Part shown: in pieces, positions 48,735-57,799 of the stretch
Layout: every line of letters starts with the position of its first letter
Numbering within the stretch: the first letter of the stretch is position 1
Assembly: GCA_937941455.1 (NCBI GenBank)
Contig: CALDHM010000001.1
Span: 1-64,000 of the forward strand
Reading direction: 5' to 3'
DNA from: an uncultured Pirellulaceae bacterium
GTDB lineage: Bacteria > Planctomycetota > Planctomycetia > Pirellulales > Pirellulaceae
DNA: 64,000 nucleotides
The notes under the pieces: generated by a model
The model's database searches: none
What the model was told of the DNA's origin: nothing
Seen by the model: the letters and a program-made list of their open reading frames with translations, nothing else
Translations under genes and position numbers: made by a program

Positions 48735-49934
48735 ATGCTGGATCGTCAACAGTGGCAGGCAACAGCGCCGGGACGCGTGAACCTCATCGGAGAGCATACC
48801 GACTATAACGGCGGGTTCTGCTTACCCATGGCGATCGATCGATATGTCCGCGCCGCGGCACGTCCCAGTGCGATTGCAGATGAGCACGTGTTTCGCTCGA
48901 CGCGGTTCGCCGAGGTCGTTCGCTGTTCTCGGGACGGAACCCGATGTTTGAGCCATCGCGAGCCTCCCGTTTGGTCGAAGTATTTGGCGGGAGTTGTCCG
49001 CGAATTCATCGATTTGGACTGCCAAATTCCGGCATTGGAAATCGAAGTCGACAGCGATGTTCCGGTAGGTGCTGGTTTATCGAGTAGTGCCGCGCTCGAA
49101 ATGGCCGTAGCTTGCCTGTTGCAGAAAGTCAGCGGAAATATTCTCGATGGTTTCGCTACCGCATTGCTTTGTCAACGAGCGGAGAACCGCCATGTCGGAG
49201 TCCCCTGCGGCCTGATGGATCCCTTGGCCAGCGCGCTGGGGCGCGCGGAACATGCGCTGCTGATCGATTGCCAGTCTCAGGTCACGAGGCTTGTCCCCTT
49301 GCCGCGCGCACTCGCCGTCGTAATCGTCGACAGCGGCGTGAGGCGTCAATTGACGGACGGTGCATATCATCAGAGACGCCTCGAATGCGCGGCGGCTTGC
49401 CAAGCGTTGCAAGTTCCCACGCTGCGTCATGCCTTGGTTGAATCGTTGCCTGATCATGACCCGAAATCTGCGTCGGCGAATGCCGTCCTGCAGCGAGCCC
49501 GGCACGTCCTGACCGAAAACCAACGGACTCTTAACGCAGTTCGTTGTTTGGAAGATCAGGATTTGATCGGCTTCGGCGCACTGATGTACGAAAGCCACGA
49601 ATCGATGCGTACCGATTTTCAAATCAGCACCCCAGAACTCGATTTGCTGGTTGGCCTCGCACGCAGTGAAGGAGTCGAGCGGGGCGTGTACGGCTCGCGC
49701 CTGACGGGGGGAGGCTTCGGTGGTTGCACGGTGACGCTGGTACAAGCCGATCGAGCCGACGCATTCCTTAACACGGTGATTCGTCGTTATCGAGAGGAGA
49801 CAGGCCGAGATATCTGCGGCTTTGCATCGGCAGCCGTCGATGGGGCCATTTTGAGAAATTTTCCGGATCGGTCGGACTGGCCCTCCTGCCAGCAACGCAA
49901 GAGTCGTCAAGATTCAAGCGAGCGAAAGTCCTAG
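48735..49934 (+). CDS. galK: Galactokinase
   Basis: 399 residues from ATG 48735 (MLDRQQWQATAPGRV); the track's start at 48708 is a TTG nine codons earlier. Galactose signature GRVNLIGEHTDYNGG, GHMP ATP-binding motif PVGAGLSSSAALEMA, and C-terminal LTGGGFGGCTV are all present. It phosphorylates galactose at C1 in the Leloir pathway; galT and galE are not in the window. Length is close to the usual 380-390. Some planctomycete homologues may act on other sugars. Confidence 0.94.
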   Translation: MLDRQQWQATAPGRVNLIGEHTDYNGGFCLPMAIDRYVRAAARPSAIADEHVFRSTRFAEVVRCSRDGTRCLSHREPPVWSKYLAGVVREFIDLDCQIPALEIEVDSDVPVGAGLSSSAALEMAVACLLQKVSGNILDGFATALLCQRAENRHVGVPCGLMDPLASALGRAEHALLIDCQSQVTRLVPLPRALAVVIVDSGVRRQLTDGAYHQRRLECAAACQALQVPTLRHALVESLPDHDPKSASANAVLQRARHVLTENQRTLNAVRCLEDQDLIGFGALMYESHESMRTDFQISTPELDLLVGLARSEGVERGVYGSRLTGGGFGGCTVTLVQADRADAFLNTVIRRYREETGRDICGFASAAVDGAILRNFPDRSDWPSCQQRKSRQDSSERKS

Positions 49935-50196
49935 GCTTCACGAAGACGGATTCATCCGTCTTTCGGTCGCCAGGGGCACTTACGAACTGCTTGCAAGCTA
50001 ACCGGCTCGAAACCTCGTTGTCTGCGGCGAATTCGGCCGGGTTAACGTCCTCGCTCGGATCAATTACAATCGTGATCCGGCGCGCTAAGCCGAAGGGTTC
50101 GACTGCCGAATGAGCATCGAATCGCTTGCAACCTAGTGCAACAGCAATAATGGCCCCCGTTCAACGATCGTTTTTCTTTTATCTGCAACTTTCGCA

Positions 50197-50784
50197 ATGA
50201 ATACGACTGTCTCTCAACCAAGCACACTTCTGTTTTCGCTCGTTTCAGCCAAGGCAACGACCAGCCGAATGGGACTTGCCCTGGTTTTCAGTTGGTTGAT
50301 TGCGCTGGCGGCTCAAGTCACGATTCCTCTGGTAGGCACCCCGGTTCCCGTAACCGGTCAATCGTTCGCCGTCTTGTTGACGGGAATTTTGCTTGGGCGG
50401 CGTTGGGGCACATTGGCCGTACTGCTTTACCTTGCCCAGGGTGGTTTGGGGTTGCCCTTTTTCCGTGGTGGAGCTGGCGGTGGTAGTCATCTATTTATGG
50501 CTGCCACGTCGGGCTACCTTTTGTCATTTCCCCTGGCAGCCGGACTGACCGGTTGGTTGGCGGAGCGCGGTTGGGACCGCAACTTCCTGTGGGGGATGGC
50601 TGCTATGGCCCTTGGGTCGTTCGTGATCTTGGGCTGTGGCTGGCTCTGGCTATCCGCGGCATTGGGATCATTCACCGCGGCGTTCCAAGGAGGTGTCGCT
50701 CCCTTCTTGGTGCCGGACGCGATCAAAATAGCCTTCGCCGGCATGGTATTGCCACTGGCTTGGCGATTGGTGCCACGGCAATAA
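50197..50784 (+). CDS. bioY: BioY family biotin transporter (ECF substrate-binding protein)
   Basis: 195 residues with six hydrophobic helices (LALVFSWLIALAAQVTIPLV, VLLTGILLGRRWGTLAVLLY, LWGMAAMALGSFVILGCGWL, IKIAFAGMVLPLAWRLV). The conserved PVPVTGQSFAVLLTG and YLAQGGLGLPFFRGGAGG segments are diagnostic for BioY, the biotin-binding membrane subunit that works alone or with EcfA/EcfT modules. No Ecf genes are beside it. No biotin operator was recognised upstream. Single gene. Confidence 0.94.
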   Translation: MNTTVSQPSTLLFSLVSAKATTSRMGLALVFSWLIALAAQVTIPLVGTPVPVTGQSFAVLLTGILLGRRWGTLAVLLYLAQGGLGLPFFRGGAGGGSHLFMAATSGYLLSFPLAAGLTGWLAERGWDRNFLWGMAAMALGSFVILGCGWLWLSAALGSFTAAFQGGVAPFLVPDAIKIAFAGMVLPLAWRLVPRQ

Positions 50785-51657
50785 ATCGAGTCCAGTGCGC
50801 TGTAGAGTTCGCCTCCGATATTCGAATGAACGATTGATCGGGTAACTTACGTTTCGCCGGGGACATTCTGCAACTCGATTCGGTCGAATCACTAAGGGTT
50901 GCTTGGCAAGCCATGCGCGGATTCTGGCGAGTTTCGTTCCAACGGCAGAATCGATGATCGCTCGCTCGTCGGTGGTCTTCGAGACTTTCGCATCGAAACT
51001 GCACCCGCCGGACGAACCATATCGGCAAGAGAAAGCACGTGTTTTTGCCACGCATTACGTTGGTGACGCCCTGCGGTCGATCGCTGTCCCGCGGTCGATC
51101 GCTGTCTGCTCTTCAGTCGGATTTTTCGTACGCCCTGGCCGGACCTTTCAAGATGCACCGACGGTCGGAGGGGGAACGATGGAGTGCCTGTCGGTCTAGC
51201 TGCCGATAAGCCGGCCTGCGGCCGGCATGTCGTGCCCGCGGCTTCCAGCGCTCGCCTGGCTGCAGGTGGTCTATCAAGCGCTTGGGGCAGATGTCGCTGC
51301 GTCACTTCGTTCCCTTCGCGACACAGCGGCGGGCACGAAAAAGCCGTCTTTCGAAGATGCCTCCCCTCATTACCCTTGCCGATGACCGAATCTCAATTAC
51401 TCGTTGTCCACGGTGGGGATCGGGCTTGTTTGAAAAAGGTTACCGAGATGAAGGGGGGCGGTGATAGCGGCAGGATCGTCGCATCAAGAAAGCTTGCCGA
51501 AATTTATCGGAGCTTTTCCAGTTTCACGGCAGCATTTTTGCCCCCCACGGACGGTTACGTCGGGATTCTCGCTTTTGGCTGCGCCATCGGTTGGACAAAT
51601 CATCGCAGTTGGGCAGGGGAAGTTTGGCACAATCCATTCGGAATTTGGATTGGTTTC
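50785..51657. other. Gap without a recognised gene, with a 16-bp direct repeat
   Basis: Overlapping ORFs on both strands (for example 50892-51305 minus and 51184-51762 plus) are low complexity and match nothing known. GCGGTCGATCGCTGTC is repeated at 51073-51088 and 51091-51106. A GCCGGC-CTGC-GGCCGGC inverted repeat lies at about 51210-51226. No gene is called. Confidence 0.5.
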
Positions 51658-51685
51658 TTGAAAACGATTATTTTCCTGCTATTCT
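51658..51685 (+). promoter_or_regulatory. Candidate sigma-70-type promoter
   Basis: TTGAAA (51658-51663), a 16-base spacer and TATTCT (51680-51685) lie in an AT-rich patch about 75 bases before the ATG of the TIGR03000 gene. Spacing and hexamers are near consensus (TTGACA-17-TATAAT). Confidence 0.5.
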
Positions 51686-51758
51686 ATCTAAACGACTTGA
51701 ATTTCCTGTTTTGCCCGAATCTTGCAAAGCTTCAAGTTTTACAGAGGAGCCTGTCTAC

Positions 51759-52916
51759 ATGAAAAAATTGATTTTTTCGTTAAGTTTTGCGGCAGTCTTA
51801 GGACTGACCATCACGTTCGCTGCGGCGAGTGATTCGTTCGGTTCTTGGGGCAGTGGTTCTTCCGGTGGGAGCTTCGGCGGAAGCTTTTCTAGTTTTGGCA
51901 GCTCAGGAGGCGGCAGTAGCGGAGGTAGCCGAACTGGTCTTTTTGGCGGGTGGACGCCCGTCCGCAACTTGTTGGGTCGTATCCACGATCGAATTCATGG
52001 CCATAGCCGCGGCTCTAGCCACGGTAGCTGGGGATCTTCGGGCGGTTCCTCTGGCGGAAGTAGCGGTTATGCCAGCTATTCGGGTTTTTCCTACGCATCA
52101 CATGGCTCCTCGGGTGGCTCGTCAGGTGGCAGTTTCGGTTACTCGTCGGCTCTGAGCGGTTATCAGTCGACGGTTTCGACCTACGCGTCGAGCATGCCCG
52201 CTTCGACGGTAACCACGCCGGTGATTTATGGTTCGAGCACCTTGTCGCAGCCGTACACGGAAACCAACTTTGTACAGCCGACGACGAATTATCCGACGAT
52301 CTACTCGGCACCGACTCCGGTACAAGGAGACCGAAGCTTTCCCGCTGTAGAGCGCGACTATGAAGGCCCCCGACCGGAAAATGTCGAACCCGCGCAAAAC
52401 AACTCGGCAACGCTGATCCGCGTTCGCGTTCCGGCCGAGGCTCGCGTCTATGTGAACGATAAACGAACGACGTCGACGGGTGAATTGCGGGAGTTCGTCG
52501 CTCGAAAATTGGTACCTGGCAAGGTTTACACCTTTCCGGTCAAGGCCGTCATTGAAAAAGATGGTCGAGAGGTAGAACGCCAAGAAATCATTTCGGTACG
52601 TGGCGGGGAAGAGGCGTCTGTCGCGTTCAACTTTGATCAGCCGGCCGAATTGTATACCGCGATCGAAGTCAATCTGCCAGAAAACGCCAAATTGACGTTG
52701 GCAGGTAACGAATCACATCGCACGGGTTCCAAGCGAGTTTTCTCGACACGTCAACTGCAAGAGGGTGAATCGTGGGAAAGCTACAAGATCGTAGCCACCA
52801 TTGAGCGCGATGGGGAAACTCTCGTGCAAGAGAAAACGTTGACCGTTGTGGCGGGTGAATTTTACAAAGTCAATTTCGACTTTGACGCCAACGACGTCCG
52901 CGTTGCCGCGAAATAG
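51759..52916 (+). CDS. Exported Ser/Gly-rich protein with two TIGR03000-type domains
   Basis: 385 residues from ATG 51759, with AGAGGAG 10 bases upstream; the track's earlier start reads into the promoter. A signal peptide (IFSLSFAAVLGLTITFAAA) leads into a long Ser/Gly-rich region (SGSSGGSFGGSFSSFGSSGG and many more) with His patches, then a Thr/Pro-rich stretch, then two related beta-sandwich domains: RVRVPAEARVYVNDKRTTST and VNLPENAKLTLAGNESHRTG, each ending in a VxFNFD or VNFDFD strand. The first unit is a good TIGR03000 match; the second is diverged. The family is almost confined to planctomycetes and probably belongs to the cell surface. Confidence 0.88.
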   Translation: MKKLIFSLSFAAVLGLTITFAAASDSFGSWGSGSSGGSFGGSFSSFGSSGGGSSGGSRTGLFGGWTPVRNLLGRIHDRIHGHSRGSSHGSWGSSGGSSGGSSGYASYSGFSYASHGSSGGSSGGSFGYSSALSGYQSTVSTYASSMPASTVTTPVIYGSSTLSQPYTETNFVQPTTNYPTIYSAPTPVQGDRSFPAVERDYEGPRPENVEPAQNNSATLIRVRVPAEARVYVNDKRTTSTGELREFVARKLVPGKVYTFPVKAVIEKDGREVERQEIISVRGGEEASVAFNFDQPAELYTAIEVNLPENAKLTLAGNESHRTGSKRVFSTRQLQEGESWESYKIVATIERDGETLVQEKTLTVVAGEFYKVNFDFDANDVRVAAK

Positions 52917-53298
52917 ATTTTCGAAGTCGATTCCCTCTCAGCCTCATCCCCACCTTCGTTTGAGGAGGAGTAGAGGGCGAGACGTGAGAAAATAGTTCGC
53001 AGCAGGATTCAAGTTCTCCGACCGTCGCCAAACATCGGTGGCGGTTTTTTTTGCGCATTTCCCGAAGATGTTTCGGCAGCGCCCCAAGGCGACGGCCCGG
53101 CGAAAGTGCAGCTCGCCTGCGTCAAAACGTTTGCGACAATTTTCGGGCGGCCGTTCCCCATTACGCTCGGTGCAGACGGATTCCCATTTATATTGGAGGT
53201 GTCGAGCGGTCGAAATACAGTTGACGGAATTACGCGGGTAACGAGACCGGAGGACGTCCCCGGGTGCCGCGCGATGTGTCGCAAAGGTTCCCAGTAGC
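52917..53298. other. Gap between TIGR03000 gene and HTTM partner gene
   Basis: A pyrimidine/purine-rich inverted stretch (CCTCATCCCC ... GAGGAGGAG) follows the TIGR03000 gene and may help termination. Nothing else is recognisable; the small minus ORFs look random. Confidence 0.35.
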
Positions 53299-54048
53299 GT
53301 GTCAAAAAAATTGATATCGAACGACGATACGGCGGAAGGCGAGTCGCCATGGTCGCTGACTACCCGCCGGGCTGTTTCGTTTTTACTGGCGGGCTATTTG
53401 TTCGTCTTGTTCTTTGGCCCGATGACCAATCCCATTGCGACCGAGGAACTGACCTTGCCGATCGCTCGCGCTCTTCGTCCGCTCCATCAGGCGCTGTTTT
53501 TGGGGCATGGTTATCGATTCTTCGCCCCCAATCCTGGGCCGAGTCATCTGGTGAGCTACAAGATTTACGACGGTGCGGATTTGCTGCGGGAGGGAAAATT
53601 TCCCGATCGTAGTCGGCATTGGCCGCGCGTGATTTACCATCGCTGGTTCATGCTCAGCGAGACGCTCTACGAAGAACTGAATCAAACACCGGATCAGGCC
53701 AGTTTTGATGAATCGCAGCGGCTGCTGTTGGAGGAGATCGCTCGATTCGAGCAAGCAGGCTTGACCCGAACAGCGCGAATCCTCAAGTCGCGTCAGGAAC
53801 GATTTGCTCGGCTGTACCCCGCCACACTGAAGCGGATTGACCAGCTCAAGCAGGCGATCGCCCAGAAATTGCTGGAAAAGTTCGGCGGTAATCGCGTGGA
53901 GTTGTTCGTCCAAGAGCGGCGATTGCCTTCGCCGGCCCAAGTCATCTTGGGAACCAAATTGAGCGATCCGCAACAGTTGAGCGAACCGATTCTGGTGGGG
54001 GAATACAAGCGGGACGAGGGCTTGCCCCCCGAAGCGAGGCAACCATGA
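53299..54048 (+). CDS. Hypothetical membrane-anchored partner of the HTTM protein
   Basis: 249 residues, possibly starting with GTG. One hydrophobic helix near residues 25-45 (AVSFLLAGYLFVLFFGPMT), a conserved-looking segment FLGHGYRFFAPNPGPSHLVS, and a long helical, charged middle (LLEEIARFEQAGLTRTARIL) suggest a single-pass protein with a soluble domain. The stop overlaps the start of the HTTM gene by 4 bases, so translation is likely coupled. Proteins with the RFFAPNPGPSHL-type motif next to HTTM genes recur in planctomycetes, as I recall. Function unknown. Confidence 0.75.
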   Translation: MSKKLISNDDTAEGESPWSLTTRRAVSFLLAGYLFVLFFGPMTNPIATEELTLPIARALRPLHQALFLGHGYRFFAPNPGPSHLVSYKIYDGADLLREGKFPDRSRHWPRVIYHRWFMLSETLYEELNQTPDQASFDESQRLLLEEIARFEQAGLTRTARILKSRQERFARLYPATLKRIDQLKQAIAQKLLEKFGGNRVELFVQERRLPSPAQVILGTKLSDPQQLSEPILVGEYKRDEGLPPEARQP

Positions 54049-54971
54049 ATCGCGAGGTTCTGTCGGTCGCTGAGTATGCCCGCTCTTGGATTCAGCTGTG
54101 GGACCGGTTTTGGTTTCGACCAGCCGAATCGATTGTGTTGGGACTTGTGCGCTTGCTGGCCGGTTGCGTCATTTTCTACACGCATGTGGCTTGGAGCTTC
54201 GAACTCGAAACCTTTTTCGGGCCGAGTTCGATCATCCCGGCCGATCATCGCGGATTGCTGGCCGATGGTTGGAATTTTTACTGGAGCCATTTCGACTGGC
54301 TCCCTGGCTTTCTTCTGTGGCCGGCACATGTCGCGGCCTTGGTGATCATGGCGCTGTTCGCCTTGGGTTGGAAAACCCGCATCACGTCGATTCTGACGGC
54401 CTTACTGGTTATTTCCTATGCAAATCGAGCGACGGGGGCGCAGTTTGGCTTGGATCAAATCAACGCGTTTTTGGCGATCTATCTCGCTTTGGGACCATCT
54501 GGAGAATATTTTTCACTGGATCGCTGGCTGAGTGGAAGGGGCGAGGCGACTGCTCCCGTTCCGAGTGTCATGGCGAATTTATCGCTGCGGTTGATTCAGG
54601 TTCACATGTGCCTGGTGTATTTCTTCGCGGGCACGGGGAAACTGCTGGGACAAACCTGGTGGGAAGGGACAGCCATCTGGGGGGCTGTCGCGAATTTCGA
54701 ATATCAAACGCTCGATCTTACATGGTTGGCGGGCGAATTGTGGTTCGTCAATCTCTTGACCTGGATCACCTTGTTTTGGGAGGTCAGCTACTCGTTCTTG
54801 ATTTGGCCACGGCTTACTCGTCCGATCTGGATTCTGATTGCCGTCGCGGTCCATTTGGGTATCGGCGTGGCGATGGGCATGATGACCTTCGGCTTGATTA
54901 TGGTCGTGGGTAATTTGTCCTTCCTGACCGCGCCCTTCGTGCGTCGGTGGCTCGGACCGCTTGCCCGTTGA
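54045..54971 (+). CDS. HTTM-domain membrane protein
   Basis: 308 residues with about eight hydrophobic helices (LGLVRLLAGCVIFYTHVAW, AALVIMALFALGWKTRITSI, LRLIQVHMCLVYFFAGTGKL, LLTWITLFWEVSYSFLIW, LIAVAVHLGIGVAMGMMTF). The LGLVRLLAG, GxxTRITSILTALLVISYANR and YFFAGTGKLLGQTWWEGTA segments are those of the HTTM family, related to the membrane domain of vitamin K-dependent gamma-carboxylase. Catalytic activity in bacteria is mostly untested. Coupled to the upstream gene. Confidence 0.87.
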   Translation: MNREVLSVAEYARSWIQLWDRFWFRPAESIVLGLVRLLAGCVIFYTHVAWSFELETFFGPSSIIPADHRGLLADGWNFYWSHFDWLPGFLLWPAHVAALVIMALFALGWKTRITSILTALLVISYANRATGAQFGLDQINAFLAIYLALGPSGEYFSLDRWLSGRGEATAPVPSVMANLSLRLIQVHMCLVYFFAGTGKLLGQTWWEGTAIWGAVANFEYQTLDLTWLAGELWFVNLLTWITLFWEVSYSFLIWPRLTRPIWILIAVAVHLGIGVAMGMMTFGLIMVVGNLSFLTAPFVRRWLGPLAR

Positions 54972-55098
54972 GGAAGTCGTGAGTGGGATTTTATAATTCA
55001 GGCTTTTGTTGAGTGTGCCCTTGCCACTTGGCCTTCATCACGACGAAACGAGGGATCCGGTGCGGTCACTGAACGAATTTTTTAAAGAGGTTTAACGG

Positions 55099-56127
55099 AT
55101 GTCCTTGCGTCTTGCGGTAGCGGGTGCTACGGGAATAGTAGGCACGATCGTTCTCGAACAATTGGCCGCGCGCCAACTCGACTTTTCAACATTGAAACTT
55201 CTGGCGTCGGCCAAATCGGCTGGCAAAAAGCTTCAATTTCGCGGGGAAGAGTTGACCGTGGAGCCGTTGATCCCGGAAGCGTTTGACGGGATCGATCTGG
55301 TGATTGGATCAACTCCCGACGACGTGGCTGCCGAGTTTGTTCCCTGGGCGGTCGAGCGGGGGGCCGTCGTGGTGGATGAAAGTGGGTACCATCGAATGCG
55401 CGACGATGTTCCTCTGGTCGTTCCCGAGATCAACCCGCATGCGATCGCGCGGCATCGAGGAGTGATCGCCAGCCCGAATTGCTCGACGACCCAACTGGTG
55501 ATGGCGCTCAAGCCGCTGCATGACGCCGCGCGGGTCAAACGAGTCGTCGTGTCGACCTACCAGGCCACCAGTGGAGCGGGACTTCACGCGCAGTCCGAGC
55601 TGTTCAGTGCGACGCAGGCGGCACTGGCAGGGGAGTCCGCGCCTCCGCAACAATTTCAACATCCCATCGCTTTCAATCTGATTCCGCAGATTGGCTCTCC
55701 GAAGTATGAGGGATACACGTCGGAAGAGATGAAGATGGTCAGGGAGACACGAAAAATTCTGGAAGACGATTCGATCGAAGTCTGTCCGACGTGCGTCCGC
55801 GTCCCCGTGGCGAATTGCCATAGCGAGTCGGTGGTGGTAGAGACCGAGCGGCCGCTATCTGTCGCCGAAGCCCACGAGTTGTTTGGGTCCTTTCCAGGAT
55901 TGGTTGTGGTGGATGATTTGCCGGGACGCCGTTATCCAATGCCGCTGGATTGCCATGGCCGCGATGAGGTGTTTATCGGGCGGATTCGCAAGGATCTGAG
56001 TCACCCCCACGGGTTGGCGTTTTGGTGCGTCAGCGATAATTTGCGGAAAGGGGCTGCCACGAACGCCGTGCAAATCGCGGAACTGATTATGGCCGGCCAA
56101 TATGCGTCATGCGCTACATCAAGTTAA
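55099..56127 (+). CDS. asd: Aspartate-semialdehyde dehydrogenase
   Basis: 342 residues, normal length. Cofactor motif AVAGATGIVGT, active-site Cys in SPNCSTTQL, YQATSGAG, and the GFVxP-like CVRVPVANCHSESV region are all present. It reduces aspartyl phosphate to the semialdehyde leading to lysine, threonine, methionine and diaminopimelate. An AAAGAGG site precedes the ATG. Its end overlaps the start of truA by 19 bases, so the two share a transcript. Confidence 0.95.
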   Translation: MSLRLAVAGATGIVGTIVLEQLAARQLDFSTLKLLASAKSAGKKLQFRGEELTVEPLIPEAFDGIDLVIGSTPDDVAAEFVPWAVERGAVVVDESGYHRMRDDVPLVVPEINPHAIARHRGVIASPNCSTTQLVMALKPLHDAARVKRVVVSTYQATSGAGLHAQSELFSATQAALAGESAPPQQFQHPIAFNLIPQIGSPKYEGYTSEEMKMVRETRKILEDDSIEVCPTCVRVPVANCHSESVVVETERPLSVAEAHELFGSFPGLVVVDDLPGRRYPMPLDCHGRDEVFIGRIRKDLSHPHGLAFWCVSDNLRKGAATNAVQIAELIMAGQYASCATSS

Positions 56128-56870
56128 CGGTGGCCTACGACGGCAAGCATTACGTAGGATGGCAGGCCCAAAACAATGGCCCATCGATCCAAATCACCCT
56201 GGAGTCGGCTTGGCGACAGTTGACAGGTGAGTCGCGTCGCATTACTGCCAGCGGCCGCACCGATGCAGGAGTGCACGCCGAAGCTCAGGTGTGCAGTGTG
56301 CGGACGGAAACCAAGCTGCCGACCGAGGTGTTCGTCAAAGGGTTGAATGCCTACTTGCCGGACGATATCGCAGTTCTCACCGCGCAGGAAATGCCCGGCG
56401 ATTTTCACGCCATTCGCGACGCTGTGGGCAAGACCTATCGATATCAAATTCAGTCGGGTCCCGTTCGCCACGTGCTGCAACGGGAATTCTGGTGGTTCGT
56501 TCCGCCGCGGCTGAACGTAGCTGCCATGCAGACGGCGGCGCGATTCTTGGTAGGTCGACATGATTTCGCGGCATTTCAGACAACAGGATCCGATCGATTA
56601 TCGACCGTGCGCACGGTGACCGATTTGGTAGTCGAGGGGCGGGAGGAGCCACCGTATCAGTGGATTCGAATTTTTATTTCGGCCGATGGCTTTTTGTACA
56701 ACATGGTGCGATGCATCGCCGGAACGCTGGCAGAAGTAGGGAAGGAGAAGCGTCCGCCTGAGTGGTGTCGGGAGGTTTTGGCATCGCGAGATCGTACTCT
56801 CTCCGGCGCCACGGCGCCGGCACATGGGCTGTGCCTGGTGCGGGTCGATTACCCACCTTGCGACCGTTGA
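56109..56870 (+). CDS. truA: tRNA pseudouridine synthase A
   Basis: 253 residues, normal length. It converts uridines 38-40 of the anticodon stem to pseudouridine. The catalytic Asp is at about 52 in GRTDAGVHAEAQV, and VAYDGKHYVGWQ, KTYRYQI, GRHDFAAF and GFLYNMVRCIAGTL are the other family motifs. It begins inside asd. Its 3' end overlaps the 3' end of the convergent GT2 gene by 22 bases. Confidence 0.96.
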   Translation: MRYIKLTVAYDGKHYVGWQAQNNGPSIQITLESAWRQLTGESRRITASGRTDAGVHAEAQVCSVRTETKLPTEVFVKGLNAYLPDDIAVLTAQEMPGDFHAIRDAVGKTYRYQIQSGPVRHVLQREFWWFVPPRLNVAAMQTAARFLVGRHDFAAFQTTGSDRLSTVRTVTDLVVEGREEPPYQWIRIFISADGFLYNMVRCIAGTLAEVGKEKRPPEWCREVLASRDRTLSGATAPAHGLCLVRVDYPPCDR

Positions 56871-57778
56871 TTCACCGCTCGCTGGCGGAGTCGCAATGCC
56901 TCGAGCCGTCCATGATTCAGGCCCCACTCGGCCAGATGTGCAAACCATGTCGGCGAGGGAGCGTGCGCTCGTGTGCGGCGGAATCGCCAGGCATGCCAAT
57001 GGCTGCGGCAACGCAATCGCCAGCGGCTGCCCCCTGCGGCGGAGCCTAAACGAAATCCTTGACCGACGAAGTAACGCCAGACGTAATCGGTGGTCGCCCT
57101 CGTCGCCGGAATCAAGTGCTTGATCGCGTTGCCGGGGACCCAGCTACCCCGCAGACCGTCGGTCAACAGGCGTTGCATCAACTCGAGCTCGTCGCCACCC
57201 AAGACGAATTCGCGCCGCCGGCCGAGTTGGCTGTTGAAACGATACTGCCGTTGGACGTCGGTTCGCACGGCGAAGTTGGCACCGTAGGGCAAGCGGTCGC
57301 TGGTCAAGGGCAAGATTTGATCGCCGAGATCGCGCGCCGCGAAACATCCGGCGACGGCCTGCCAGTTCTCTTCGATCCATGTAGGTCGCCCGTCGATAAA
57401 CTCTGGCTCGATGGCCGCTCCCCAGAAAGTTTCGTCGCGATGGGACTCGGCGCGTTCGATGTAACGCTCCAGCCAGTGAGCGGGAACCAGCACGTCATCA
57501 TCAGTCCACACGACCAATTCGCCGCTCAACTCCTCGACGGCTCGATTTCTGGCGAGTGTGTGTCCAGGTCGCGATTCGTGCAGTGTGATGGTATCCGGAT
57601 GTTGTAGGACGATGTTCCGGAGGATGTCGGCGGTGTGATCGGTCGAGCCGTTATCGACGACCAGAATTCGGCGAGACCAGTCGGCAGGAACACGAGTTTG
57701 GAGGATCGAGGCGAGGGTGCGAGCCAGCAAATCGGCTCGGTTCCAAGTGCAGATGGCCACCTCGATGACCTTGCCCAC
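56849..57778 (-). CDS. Glycosyltransferase family 2
   Basis: 309 residues from GTG. GT-A fold: N-terminal VAICTWNRADLLARTL, VVDNGSTDHT, and the metal-binding VWTDDDVLVP (DDD/DxD). GGDELELMQRL near residue 190 is the likely catalytic acceptor-side segment. The C-terminal about 80 residues are basic with HWHAWRFRR. It transfers an unknown sugar. Last gene of the minus-strand glycan run, 21 bases after the GT4 gene. Confidence 0.9.
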   Translation of the reverse strand: MGKVIEVAICTWNRADLLARTLASILQTRVPADWSRRILVVDNGSTDHTADILRNIVLQHPDTITLHESRPGHTLARNRAVEELSGELVVWTDDDVLVPAHWLERYIERAESHRDETFWGAAIEPEFIDGRPTWIEENWQAVAGCFAARDLGDQILPLTSDRLPYGANFAVRTDVQRQYRFNSQLGRRREFVLGGDELELMQRLLTDGLRGSWVPGNAIKHLIPATRATTDYVWRYFVGQGFRLGSAAGGSRWRLRCRSHWHAWRFRRTRAHAPSPTWFAHLAEWGLNHGRLEALRLRQRAVNQRSQGG

Positions 57779-57799
57779 GGTCTGCTCCCAGTTGTTTCG

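Noticed and set aside
51184-51762. 192-residue plus-strand ORF before the TIGR03000 gene
   Set aside because: Low-complexity, no start signal, overlaps the promoter and start of the real gene.
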